A stretch of 29,769 nt of DNA from an uncultured Treponema sp. (lineage in GTDB: Bacteria > Spirochaetota > Spirochaetia > Treponematales > Treponemataceae), in contig CALBGU010000017.1 of assembly GCA_937893155.1 (NCBI GenBank), positions 1 to 29,769 of the forward strand, read 5' to 3'. This document shows, in pieces, positions 1 to 7,511 of the stretch. The notes under the pieces are model-generated. The model ran no database searches. It had not been told where the DNA came from and saw only the letters and a list, made by a program, of their open reading frames with translations. The translations under genes and the position numbers were made by a program. The first letter of the stretch is position 1. Every line of letters starts with the position of its first letter.

Positions 1-49
1 TCTGTCCATTGTTTTTTGGAAAAAGGTCGCCGCACTTGTGTTTCTGGTC

Positions 50-140
50 ATTTCCATTTTGCCAAAGCCAGAAACACATTTGAAAGTGCCAATTTCCATT
101 TTGCCAAAGCCAGAAACACTTGTGAAAGTAGCAATTTCCA
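50..140. repeat. 42-bp-period direct repeat, 2.2 copies
   Basis: Two identical 28-bp copies lie at 50-77 and 92-119. They are 42 bp apart, and a third partial copy (7 bp, ATTTCCA) lies at 134-140. The segment between copies is also similar (GAAAGTGCC against GAAAGTAGC). GTGTTTCTGG at 38-47 is the exact reverse complement of CCAGAAACAC at 68-77, so the first copy can also pair with upstream sequence. The block lies just beyond the 3' end of azlD. It could be a 3' untranslated repeat or the tail of a repeat array that continues off the left edge. Confidence 0.75.
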
Positions 141-165
141 AAAACGGCTGAATTGCTGCGGTCTT

Positions 166-465
166 TTAGAAAAAAAGTTCGGAAATCAAAACGACGGCGC
201 AGCACGAAAGGGCGACGGGGAACAATCCTGCGCCGAGGTACGAGAGCGCGATGCCTGCGATGAGCGCGATGATTCCTGCCGCCAGATTGTCGGTCTGCTC
301 GATAATCGCGGGAAATGTCATCACCGAAAGCGTGATGTAGGGCACATAATACAAAAATGAGCGCAGAAAGCGGTTTTTGATGGGGCGCGTGATGAGCGTG
401 AGCGGCAAGACGCGAATGGCATACGTTACGATTGCACCGATGAAAATATACGCGTAGATGTTCAT
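166..465 (-). CDS. azlD: AzlD-family branched-chain amino-acid transport protein
   Basis: A 99-aa hydrophobic protein with about three to four membrane segments. It matches the AzlD family in size and in its pattern: MNIYAYIFIGAIVTYAIR at the start, then the RPIKNRFL loop before a second membrane segment. AzlD is the small inner-membrane partner of AzlC, and together they export branched-chain amino acids and toxic analogues. The ATG overlaps the azlC stop codon in an ATGA junction (462-465), so the two genes are translationally coupled and share one transcript. No clear hairpin terminator follows the stop; a short repeat block lies there instead. The family call is from sequence gestalt; the substrate is inferred from the family. 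Confidence 0.85.
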   Translation of the reverse strand: MNIYAYIFIGAIVTYAIRVLPLTLITRPIKNRFLRSFLYYVPYITLSVMTFPAIIEQTDNLAAGIIALIAGIALSYLGAGLFPVALSCCAVVLISELFF

Positions 466-1172
466 TTTGTCTCCTCGTAAACGGGTTTGACTGCCGCCAA
501 AATCGCGCTGATTGCGACGGTGAGGATTATGGTTTTCATTCCCGACGACAGTAATTGTAAGAGCGGCAACACGGAAAATGCAAAGCTGGCGGCAAAACTT
601 GCCAAAATTGCTACGGCGAGCGTTTTGTCTTTTTTGGCAGGCGGGACAATGATTGCCAAAAACATTCCGTAGAGCGACATCGACAGCGCATTAACCACGA
701 AATCGGGCAACAGATTGCCCGCAAGCACGCCCGCCGCCGTGCCGATTGCCCAGAGGGGAGCCGCGATGCTTGCCGCGCCGTAGCTGTAGGCGGGGGTGTA
801 GTTCTCGCGCGCGATTGCAATGCCGAAAATCTCGTCGCTCAATGGAAATCCCACCAAAAAGCGATGAAAAAACGGCGTGTCGCGATTGAATTTTTGGCTC
901 AATGCGCACCCCATAAGCATATAGCGCGCATTGACCACGAAAATCACGAATGCCGTTTCAATCAGCCCTGCGTTTCCCTGCGCGCACTCAAACAGCGCGT
1001 ATTCGCCCGCCGAGGCGAGATTTAAGATGCTTGCCAAAAAGCCCTGAAACGCATTGAATCCCACGCGCTTGGCAAAAATCCCGAGTGAAAAACTCACGGC
1101 GAAATATCCCAGCCCAATCGGAGTTCCGTCGCGCATTCCTTCTAAAAATATTTTTTGTGTCGATGTGTTCAT
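462..1172 (-). CDS. azlC: AzlC-family branched-chain amino-acid exporter subunit
   Basis: A 236-aa inner-membrane protein typical of AzlC in length and sequence. It has the N-terminal GMRDGTPIGLGYFAVSFSLG segment, the NARYMLMGCALSQKF region and the later FPLSDEIFGIA stretch. AzlC forms the main transmembrane body of the AzlCD exporter. The ATG at 1172 lies about 21 nt from a -10 box (TACAAT at 1194-1199, minus strand), so the leader is short; AAGG in that leader is a weak, rather distant ribosome site. It is transcribed divergently from adk out of a promoter region in which the two sets of promoter boxes overlap. Nothing looks damaged. Confidence 0.88.
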   Translation of the reverse strand: MNTSTQKIFLEGMRDGTPIGLGYFAVSFSLGIFAKRVGFNAFQGFLASILNLASAGEYALFECAQGNAGLIETAFVIFVVNARYMLMGCALSQKFNRDTPFFHRFLVGFPLSDEIFGIAIARENYTPAYSYGAASIAAPLWAIGTAAGVLAGNLLPDFVVNALSMSLYGMFLAIIVPPAKKDKTLAVAILASFAASFAFSVLPLLQLLSSGMKTIILTVAISAILAAVKPVYEETK

Positions 1173-1193
1173 ATCTGTTCAACCTTGCTCGCG

Positions 1194-1245
1194 ATTGTAG
1201 CACACAAAGATTGTGCTTGTCGATTAGCGCATTATCGGCTATGAT
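1194..1245. promoter_or_regulatory. Overlapping divergent promoters for azlCD (-) and adk (+)
   Basis: Minus strand: -35 TCGACA (1218-1223), 18-bp spacer, -10 TACAAT (1194-1199), pointing to azlC. Plus strand: -35 TTGTCG (1217-1222), 17-bp spacer, -10 TATGAT (1240-1245), pointing to adk. The two -35 hexamers occupy the same base pairs, so polymerase should not be able to occupy both promoters at once. The boxes are read directly from sequence; activity is inferred. Confidence 0.6.
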
Positions 1246-1336
1246 AGAAGTATCTTTTTTTGGGAATTGCTGTAAAAATGCACGGCTCAAAAACGCTGGC
1301 ACGGCGCGGCAGTTCTCAATTTTTGGAGGAAATACA

Positions 1337-1969
1337 TTGAACTTCATCTTCTTAGGACCGCCGGGCGCGGGCAAAGGAACGCTGGCAAAGCAGGTTGCTG
1401 AAACGTACAAAATCCCGCACATTTCCACGGGCGATATTTTCCGCGAGAACATCAAGAACGGCACGGAACTGGGCAAAAAGGCAAAAGCGATTATCGACGC
1501 GGGCGGTTTGGTCAGCGACGAAATCACGATTGACCTCGTGAAAGACCGTTTGAGCAAGGACGATACCAAAAACGGCTATATCCTCGACGGTTTCCCGCGC
1601 ACGATTCCTCAGGCAGAAGCACTCGACACGTTTGCAACAATCGATGCGGCTGTTGATTTTGCGATTAGCGACGCAGAAGTGGTGGAGCGATTGGGCGGAC
1701 GCAGAATGTGCCGAAAGTGCGGAACTCCGTACAACATCACTGCCGCGCCGCCGAAGGTTGAGGGCGTGTGCGACAAGTGCGGCGGCGAGCTGTACACCCG
1801 CGACGACGATACCGATGAGGCAATCAAGCACCGCCTCGATGTGTACCGCGAGCAAACTGAACCGCTCATCAACTACTATAAGGGCAAGGGAAAACTCAAG
1901 GAAATTGACGCGCGCGAAACGCTCAAGACGGGCTTGACGCAGTTCCAAAAGCTCTTCCCAACGGCATAA
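1337..1969 (+). CDS. adk: Adenylate kinase, zinc-finger LID type
   Basis: A 210-aa adenylate kinase that catalyses ATP + AMP = 2 ADP in the cytoplasm. Visible features are the N-terminal P-loop GPPGAGKGT (residues 7-15), the AMP-binding STGD and DGFPRT motifs, and a long LID domain. The LID carries CRKC and CDKC pairs, the four-cysteine zinc site found in many adenylate kinases. The start is a TTG at 1337, chosen because GGAGG at 1325-1329 sits 7 nt upstream and the translation begins MNFIFLGPPGAGKG as in the family; in-frame codons further upstream would add an unrelated extension. It is monocistronic, with its own promoter and a strong terminator. Length is normal for the long-LID form. Confidence 0.97.
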   Translation: MNFIFLGPPGAGKGTLAKQVAETYKIPHISTGDIFRENIKNGTELGKKAKAIIDAGGLVSDEITIDLVKDRLSKDDTKNGYILDGFPRTIPQAEALDTFATIDAAVDFAISDAEVVERLGGRRMCRKCGTPYNITAAPPKVEGVCDKCGGELYTRDDDTDEAIKHRLDVYREQTEPLINYYKGKGKLKEIDARETLKTGLTQFQKLFPTA

Positions 1970-1994
1970 ACGCGATTTGTGAGCAAAATCGAAA

Positions 1995-2029
1995 CCCCGC
2001 GCTCAAAAAATGGGTGCGGGGCTTTTTTT
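1995..2029 (+). terminator. Rho-independent terminator of adk
   Basis: Ten-base-pair stem (CCCCGCGCTC with GGGTGCGGGG, allowing two G-U pairs), 7-nt A-rich loop, then seven Ts. It begins 25 nt after the adk stop. Confidence 0.92.
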
Positions 2030-2077
2030 CGCCGAATGATTTTACGCGGAAAACAGCATTTTGATTGTGCGTTTTGA

Positions 2078-2120
2078 TTGCACAGCGATATGTTCTTTGC
2101 TAGAATGAAGTATCTTTTTT
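2078..2120 (+). promoter_or_regulatory. Promoter of the AIM24-family gene, with shared 14-mer
   Basis: -35 TTGCAC (2078-2083), 17-bp spacer, -10 TAGAAT (2101-2106). The 14-mer GAAGTATCTTTTTT follows at once (2107-2120), and the same 14-mer starts one base after the adk -10 box (1247-1260). The expected transcription start falls inside the 14-mer in both places. Confidence 0.65.
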
Positions 2121-2147
2121 AGATTTTTTTGAGCAGAGGTGAGAAAA

Positions 2148-3002
2148 ATGCTTCAAATCAACAATCTTTTTAACAATCCGAATATCAAAATTATGGAAAA
2201 ACTCGGTCCATTTGCGATTTTGGAACATCAAACCGACTTGAGCAACGACCCTGTTTTTGCCGAGCAAGCCTATTTTATGCAGAAAATGAACATCAAAAAG
2301 CGTCAAGTGTTTTGCTATTTGGACGGCGAAAGCGTGAAAATCCAAGCGGGTGCAATGCAATGGATGGCGGGCAACATCGAAATGACGAGCGGAATCAAGG
2401 GCGTGGGCGGCTTTTTGGGCAATTTGGTCAAGGGCGCGGTTACGGGCGAAAGTGCGGTAAAGCCCGTGTACTCGGGAAACGGGTATCTTATGCTTGAGCC
2501 GACGTTTCGCTATTTGATTGCCGAAAATGTTGCGAGCTGGGGCGACGGCATTGTGCTTGACGATGGGCTTTTTTTGGCGGCGGAATCGTCTGTGCAGGAT
2601 AGGGTGGTGTCGCGGAGCAATGTGTCGAGCGCATTTTTGGGCGGCGAGGGGCTGTTTAATCTCTGCCTTTCTGGAAACGGAACGTGCGTGCTGGAAACGC
2701 CGGTGCCGCGCGAGGAACTGCTTGAGGTGGTGTTGCAAAACGATGTGATGAAAATCGACGGCAATATGGCGATTGCGTGGTCAAAAAGTCTTGAGTTTAC
2801 GGTGGAGAAGGCGGGAAAATCGCTGGTGGGCTCGGGGCTTTCGGGCGAGGGGTTTGTGAATGTGTATCGCGGAACGGGGAAAATCCTGCTGGCACCCACG
2901 ATGACGGGCGCGGTGTATGGCAACAATTATGGTCCAAAGCAAAATACCGCATCATCATCGCACGGAATTCGCGATACGCTCAAAAATAGCATTGAGCTGT
3001 AA
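2148..3002 (+). CDS. AIM24 / TIGR00266-family protein
   Basis: A 284-aa protein of the AIM24 (DUF124, TIGR00266) family, a glycine-rich beta-structured fold of uncertain biochemical role found in bacteria and, as AIM24, in mitochondria. Family-like features are the early Q-AGAMQWM segment, the glycine-rich linker GIKGVGGFLGNLVKGAVTGE, and the late GSGLSGEGFVNVYRGTGKI repeat before LLAPTM. I chose the ATG at 2148 because GAGGTGA lies 5-6 nt upstream; an in-frame GTG at 2139 lies inside that ribosome site. No signal peptide is seen, so it is probably cytoplasmic. It has its own promoter and stands alone. No convincing plus-strand terminator follows. Confidence 0.85.
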   Translation: MLQINNLFNNPNIKIMEKLGPFAILEHQTDLSNDPVFAEQAYFMQKMNIKKRQVFCYLDGESVKIQAGAMQWMAGNIEMTSGIKGVGGFLGNLVKGAVTGESAVKPVYSGNGYLMLEPTFRYLIAENVASWGDGIVLDDGLFLAAESSVQDRVVSRSNVSSAFLGGEGLFNLCLSGNGTCVLETPVPREELLEVVLQNDVMKIDGNMAIAWSKSLEFTVEKAGKSLVGSGLSGEGFVNVYRGTGKILLAPTMTGAVYGNNYGPKQNTASSSHGIRDTLKNSIEL

Positions 3003-3079
3003 AAGCCCGTTTGAAATGCGGTGTGTTGGTGTGGCAAAATGCGCCGTAAATGCGATGCTGAAACGAGTGTGAGCAGCGC

Positions 3080-3115
3080 AAAAAAATCCCTCTCTGCGAT
3101 ATTGCAGAAAGGGAT
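3080..3115 (-). terminator. Rho-independent terminator for the minus-strand gene ending at 3162
   Basis: Twelve-pair stem on the minus strand (ATCCCTTTCTGC with GCAGAGAGGGAT, one G-U), 6-nt loop, then seven Ts on the minus strand. It lies 46 nt past the stop of the minus-strand gene. It has no T-tract on the plus side, so it is not a good terminator for the AIM24 gene. Confidence 0.88.
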
Positions 3116-3161
3116 ACGAATCTTATGAGTTTTCCTCTTTTTCTTTATCACTCATAAAAAT

Positions 3162-4220
3162 TTACAACTTTTTATTGCTCCCGAACTCGCACAGTGCGTC
3201 TTGCACCCGTGCTTCTTCAATGATTTCGAGTGCTTTGGTGCGGGAATCTTTGCGGTAATAGCGCACTTCGCCCACGCCTGTTCCGCCACACAATTCGCTC
3301 AAGAGCGATTTTCCGTCGGCTTGGTCAAATTCGCGGAAATACATACTTGATTCGTGGCAATAAATATCGATGTCAACCACGGATTTTCCCAGATGGATAT
3401 TAGCAGCCCAATGTAACTGCCGCGTATTTTCCTCGTCGGTTGTTTCGGTGCAATAACACGTTACGGCTTTTTTGCATAAAAATTTGCCCGAGCGAATGCA
3501 AAATGTCTTGCCTTCTAATTTGACAAAAATAACATATTTGTTTTCGGCAATTTTTTGTACGGCAAAACTGGAGCCTGCAAGTTGCTTGCCGTTTATGGAA
3601 CTCACCAGATTAGAAGCTGAAATGTGAAAACTTGGGTTTATTTGTTCTTGCCCGAAACTAAAATCAGAATAGCCGAACGAAACGTTTGGAACTGCTTGAA
3701 ATTCTTCGCCATTAAAATGCAAAACACCACCGACAACCGTTTTTATGCCGTCGGAATTCCAACTGTATTTTTTTGAGCGGAAAAGCGGCGGCTTTGCAAT
3801 TTGTTTTTCGTATTGCAAATTCCAGTCCATTGAGCCTTCGCTAGTGGTGACAGAACCGATAATAACCTCGTCTGTGAGCGAAAAACAATCGATTTGAAGA
3901 TTGCCCGTTTTTTTATCGAAGATGACTTGAGAATTTGAGCAATATTTTATCAATTCTTTTCCGCCGCGCCCGAGCGTTCCGCAGCGAACGGAACAATATG
4001 ACGGCAAAAGACCACTGGAGCCTTGGACTTCAGAAAATAAAACAGGTCGTTTTGGTGAAATTGCAGGATTCAAAAAATAAAATTCAACAAAAAAAGTCTG
4101 TTTTTTTCCGCTTAAAATATTTGATGCTGCAAAAACAAATCTGATTCGCGCAAAACCCTTGGATTTTAGAGAAGAAAAGAGCACATTGTGATTGCTTTTG
4201 CTTATTTTTGTTGAAGCCAT
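3162..4220 (-). CDS. Conserved-looking protein of unknown function, beta-rich
   Basis: A 352-aa protein that I do not recognise with certainty. It is rich in aromatic and beta-prone residues and lacks a signal peptide or membrane segments. It contains several stretches that look like conserved blocks: FYFLNPAISPKRPVLFSEVQ, the DWNLQYEK region and HFNGEEFQAVPNVSFGYSDF near the middle. The arrangement faintly recalls lipocalin-like beta-barrel families (tocopherol cyclase/CrtC or DUF2804), but I could not verify that. The ATG at 4220 is preceded by CAGGTA about 7 nt upstream, and a -10-like TATAGT lies further up. It is monocistronic with a strong terminator and faces away from the AddB-like gene. 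Confidence 0.7.
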   Translation of the reverse strand: MASTKISKSNHNVLFSSLKSKGFARIRFVFAASNILSGKKQTFFVEFYFLNPAISPKRPVLFSEVQGSSGLLPSYCSVRCGTLGRGGKELIKYCSNSQVIFDKKTGNLQIDCFSLTDEVIIGSVTTSEGSMDWNLQYEKQIAKPPLFRSKKYSWNSDGIKTVVGGVLHFNGEEFQAVPNVSFGYSDFSFGQEQINPSFHISASNLVSSINGKQLAGSSFAVQKIAENKYVIFVKLEGKTFCIRSGKFLCKKAVTCYCTETTDEENTRQLHWAANIHLGKSVVDIDIYCHESSMYFREFDQADGKSLLSELCGGTGVGEVRYYRKDSRTKALEIIEEARVQDALCEFGSNKKL

Positions 4221-4319
4221 TTTGGTACCTGCCTACAAATTTATTTATCGGCAAAAATTTTTTTCTACTATAGGATATTGTGTTTTTTTCACGCGGTTCG
4301 TTTTTTTGCATAAAATTTC

Positions 4320-4348
4320 TTGTCAGATAAAAAAATTGCTATTATATT
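4320..4348 (+). promoter_or_regulatory. Promoter of the addB-addA operon, start codon at predicted +1
   Basis: -35 TTGTCA (4320-4325), 17-bp spacer, -10 TATATT (4343-4348). The first good ATG is at 4356, seven bases after the -10 box, with no ribosome site between, which suggests a leaderless message. Confidence 0.55.
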
Positions 4349-4355
4349 TCTATTT

Positions 4356-7300
4356 ATGGATAATTTGCTGATTAACTATATAAAAGAAAATATTAAAAAT
4401 AAAAATGTTATTTTTGTTTTTCCAACAGAAGTTGCTGCTAAAGGCTGGGCTGATTGGACGCTAAAAAATAGTGCATTGACAGGTGTTCGTTCGGTTTCAA
4501 TGAACAGATTTATTGCGTGGGACGATTTCAAAGGTCAGCACATTAGGGCTTCGAGCGATGAATTGCAGTCAATTCAGTCATTGATGAGAAAAGTTTTTGC
4601 ATCGCATATAATTCAAAAAAATGCTGAATGTGCCGCAAAAGGAACGCCGCTTTTTACGAGTTTGATTACGCCGAAATATGCGGATAATGCGGGGAGTTTT
4701 TCAGATTGGATTGCAAAAATTTTGCCCTCGCTCCAGTTATGGCACGATTTTCACGAAAGCGCAGAATATAAAGAAGCCGCCGCTGAAAAAAAAATCGAGG
4801 CAAATGATGCCGAAGATGCCGATTATGACACGCTGTATCGAGAATATGCCGCATTTTTGCAGAATCGAAAAAAATTTGACCCAGCGTGGGTAAAACCTCC
4901 TTTTGAGCCGAACGGGGACGAGCGCTATTGTATTGTGTATCCCGAAATTTTGCAGGACTGGGCGCAATATAAAACGCTTTTGAGTTCTGCGCCTGAGATT
5001 GATTTGTTGAGCGTGGAAAAATGTGCTTCTGATGTTCCGTATGAGAGCATTCTTTTTGAGTCTTCTGTGCAAGAAATTCGCGAAGCGGCTCTTTTTTTGC
5101 GAGAAAAGCATAATGATGGCATTCCGTGGACGCAAATGACGGTCAGCGTGAGCGATATGGAAAATTATGGTCCGTATGTGGACAGTGTTTTTTCGCTCTA
5201 TGAAATTCCGCACACAATGAGAAGCAGTCAAATGCTTTCGGCTCATCTTGCGGGCAATCTTTTTGAGCAGATTCAAAATTGTGCGAGCGAAAATTTTTCG
5301 TACAAGAGCGTTCGAGCATTGCTTTTGAATGATGCAATTCCGTGGAAAAATCAAGGGCTTTTGAATGCGTTGATTGCGTTTGGGCGGAAAAATAACTGCC
5401 TGTGCTCGTTTAAGAAAATGGCAGACGGCAAAGAAATCGCTGTTGATGTTTGGGAAGAGGCTTTTGAAAAGCCTGTGCATTTACGGCAGGTCGATGTTGA
5501 AGATGAAAAAAATGCCGAAAAAACGTTGCGGCTGAAACAACTGTATACGGATTTAAAAAAATCGGTGAATCAGCTGGTGCACGCGCGGACTTTTAAGGCT
5601 GTTTTGGAGCATTACAAAAAATTTAAGAGTCTTTTTATTGATGATACAAAGTTTGATGAAATGCCAAAGAGCGATAAAATTATAAGTCGTTGTATTTCTG
5701 AACTTTACAATCTTATTGAGTTGCAAAATGAATACAAAATCAATGAAAACGGCGGGGACATTCGCATTTCAAATTGTTTTGCGTTTTTTGTAAAGCATTT
5801 GGCGACGGTGCAGTATTTGGAGCAACTTGGTGAAAAAGCGGTGCAGGTGTATCCGTATCGCACGAGCGCGGCGGCTCCGTACAAAATCCACGTTGTTTTG
5901 GGCGCAACGCAAGATTTGATTTCGGTGGGGACGATGTTCAAACAGCTTTCGTTTTTAAGCGACGAAAAGCGCAAATTGATTTTGGAAATCACGCCGCACG
6001 AAAAAAGTAACATCGAAAAACTGAACGAAATCGACCCGACCGAGCATTTTATTCATTTGTATCAAATTAACTCCGAAAACGGTGCGCTGTTTTTGTCGTC
6101 GCATCATTCGCCGTCTGGTTTTGGATTCCCGCACGGTGCGCTTAAGACGAAAATTGCTTCACAAAAAGAAAAAATCGAGTTGCGATACGACCCGATTGCC
6201 GCAGAAAAAGCGTGGCTTTTAAGTAAGGAATTTCCTGAAAAAGAAAGCGAGAAAACGGCTCAATTTGTGTTTCAAAAAGCAGAAAAACAAGAAAATGCGT
6301 TTCCGAAAAAAATGCTGCAATCGCAAAAAAATGCGTTTTTGGCTTGGCACAAAACGCATGGTGAAAATGGGGAAAAATCCCTTGTAAAAAGTGCGCGCCT
6401 CGTGCCGAAAATGGATTCGCTGGCGATTCGCACGGCGATTGATACGGCTTTCAAGGATACGCGAACGGGAAAATATAAAATCAGTGCGACTTCAATTTCG
6501 GAGTTTTATAAATGTCCGCGGCGGTGGCTGTTCAAAAAGGTTTTGAAACTGAAACCGCTTGATAACGAAGCCGAAATTATCAGCAATTTTTTGCTGGGAA
6601 ATATAAAACACGCAATTTTGCAGGAATATTGTTCTGCGCTGAAAGAAAAAAATCTTCCGCTTTCGGCAAAAAACGAGTTTTCGCTGTCTGATGAGTACAA
6701 AGCGATTCTAAAAGAAAGCTCTCAGCGCGCATTCGAGCGGTTTTTGAATGATGCAAAGGACATCAAAAACGAATGGGATAAAACGCTGAGTTTTATGACA
6801 AAATCGGTTGTGGAAGTGCAAAAGGAAATAATTGAATCGGTGCTTGAAAAAAGCATTGCGTCATTATCGTTCGATAAAAGAATTGCCGGCTCATTTGTTC
6901 TTGATACCGAAAAAAAATGTGCTGAATATGCTCCTGACGGCGAAGATTACGTTCTTTCTGGCACGATTGACTGTGTTTTGCGAAACGGCGACGATATTAT
7001 TTTGCTTGATTACAAAAGCGGTTCGGTGCCGCAGAAACTTTTGCTTGACGAGAATAAAACGGACGAAGAGCCTGATTTTCAAATACCGTATTATACGGAG
7101 CTATATGAGCGCGAAACGGGCGAGCATGTGGCGGCGGCGTATTTTTATTCGATTCGGGATAAAAAATTAACGGAAGTGTTTAACAAAACGGAACTGACGG
7201 AAGCGCAAAAATGCGCAGCATTGCAAGAATTGCTCGCAGAAAACGGTTCTGATGATAAAAAGTCTCTGATTGGCAAGACGGTGTGTTTTGAGCGAACGCG

Positions 7301-7511
7301 TGCGCATTGTTTTGAAAAAACGCACGATTTTTGCGAGGCGATGAAATCGATGGATTTCGGAATTGCTAAAAAAGCCGAAGAAATGTGCGTGAGTTCGGAT
7401 AGTTTTGGCAATGGCTGCTTGGATTATGTGGCAATTTGCCGAATGTTTTTTACGGTTTCGGGCGAAAATGCTGAAAATCAAACAGAAAAGGAAATGGAAA
7501 ATGCAGACTGA
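4356..7511 (+). CDS. addB: AddB-like PD-(D/E)XK nuclease subunit
   Basis: A 1051-aa protein best read as the AddB (RexB-like) partner of the AddA helicase-nuclease encoded next. The C-terminal third holds a RecB-type PD-(D/E)XK nuclease: a YKCPRRW segment (Cys about 720), a KHAILQEY helix, TID (Asp about 872), LDYKSG (Asp about 885, Lys about 887) and a QIPYYTELYE motif. The Cys in YKCPRRW fits the first ligand of the AddB iron-sulphur cluster. Near the C terminus CVSSDSFGNGC and CLDYVAIC supply more cysteines, but not the usual C-x2-C spacing. No Walker A is visible in the N-terminal region, whereas many AddB proteins have one. I prefer the ATG at 4356; a TTG at 4320 in the same frame coincides with the -35 box. 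It overlaps addA by 11 nt. Confidence 0.82.
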   Translation: MDNLLINYIKENIKNKNVIFVFPTEVAAKGWADWTLKNSALTGVRSVSMNRFIAWDDFKGQHIRASSDELQSIQSLMRKVFASHIIQKNAECAAKGTPLFTSLITPKYADNAGSFSDWIAKILPSLQLWHDFHESAEYKEAAAEKKIEANDAEDADYDTLYREYAAFLQNRKKFDPAWVKPPFEPNGDERYCIVYPEILQDWAQYKTLLSSAPEIDLLSVEKCASDVPYESILFESSVQEIREAALFLREKHNDGIPWTQMTVSVSDMENYGPYVDSVFSLYEIPHTMRSSQMLSAHLAGNLFEQIQNCASENFSYKSVRALLLNDAIPWKNQGLLNALIAFGRKNNCLCSFKKMADGKEIAVDVWEEAFEKPVHLRQVDVEDEKNAEKTLRLKQLYTDLKKSVNQLVHARTFKAVLEHYKKFKSLFIDDTKFDEMPKSDKIISRCISELYNLIELQNEYKINENGGDIRISNCFAFFVKHLATVQYLEQLGEKAVQVYPYRTSAAAPYKIHVVLGATQDLISVGTMFKQLSFLSDEKRKLILEITPHEKSNIEKLNEIDPTEHFIHLYQINSENGALFLSSHHSPSGFGFPHGALKTKIASQKEKIELRYDPIAAEKAWLLSKEFPEKESEKTAQFVFQKAEKQENAFPKKMLQSQKNAFLAWHKTHGENGEKSLVKSARLVPKMDSLAIRTAIDTAFKDTRTGKYKISATSISEFYKCPRRWLFKKVLKLKPLDNEAEIISNFLLGNIKHAILQEYCSALKEKNLPLSAKNEFSLSDEYKAILKESSQRAFERFLNDAKDIKNEWDKTLSFMTKSVVEVQKEIIESVLEKSIASLSFDKRIAGSFVLDTEKKCAEYAPDGEDYVLSGTIDCVLRNGDDIILLDYKSGSVPQKLLLDENKTDEEPDFQIPYYTELYERETGEHVAAAYFYSIRDKKLTEVFNKTELTEAQKCAALQELLAENGSDDKKSLIGKTVCFERTRAHCFEKTHDFCEAMKSMDFGIAKKAEEMCVSSDSFGNGCLDYVAICRMFFTVSGENAENQTEKEMENAD

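Noticed and set aside
16..360. Plus-strand open frame over the left repeat block and azlD
   Set aside because: It lies antisense to azlD, has low-complexity repeat-derived content and no ribosome site.
1352..1948. Minus-strand open frame opposite adk
   Set aside because: Antisense shadow of a certain gene; composition and lack of start signals argue against it.
3121..3160. Inverted repeat TTATGAG/CTCATAA as a terminator
   Set aside because: Seven pairs with a 21-nt loop and no T-tract; the stronger hairpin at 3080-3115 explains termination.
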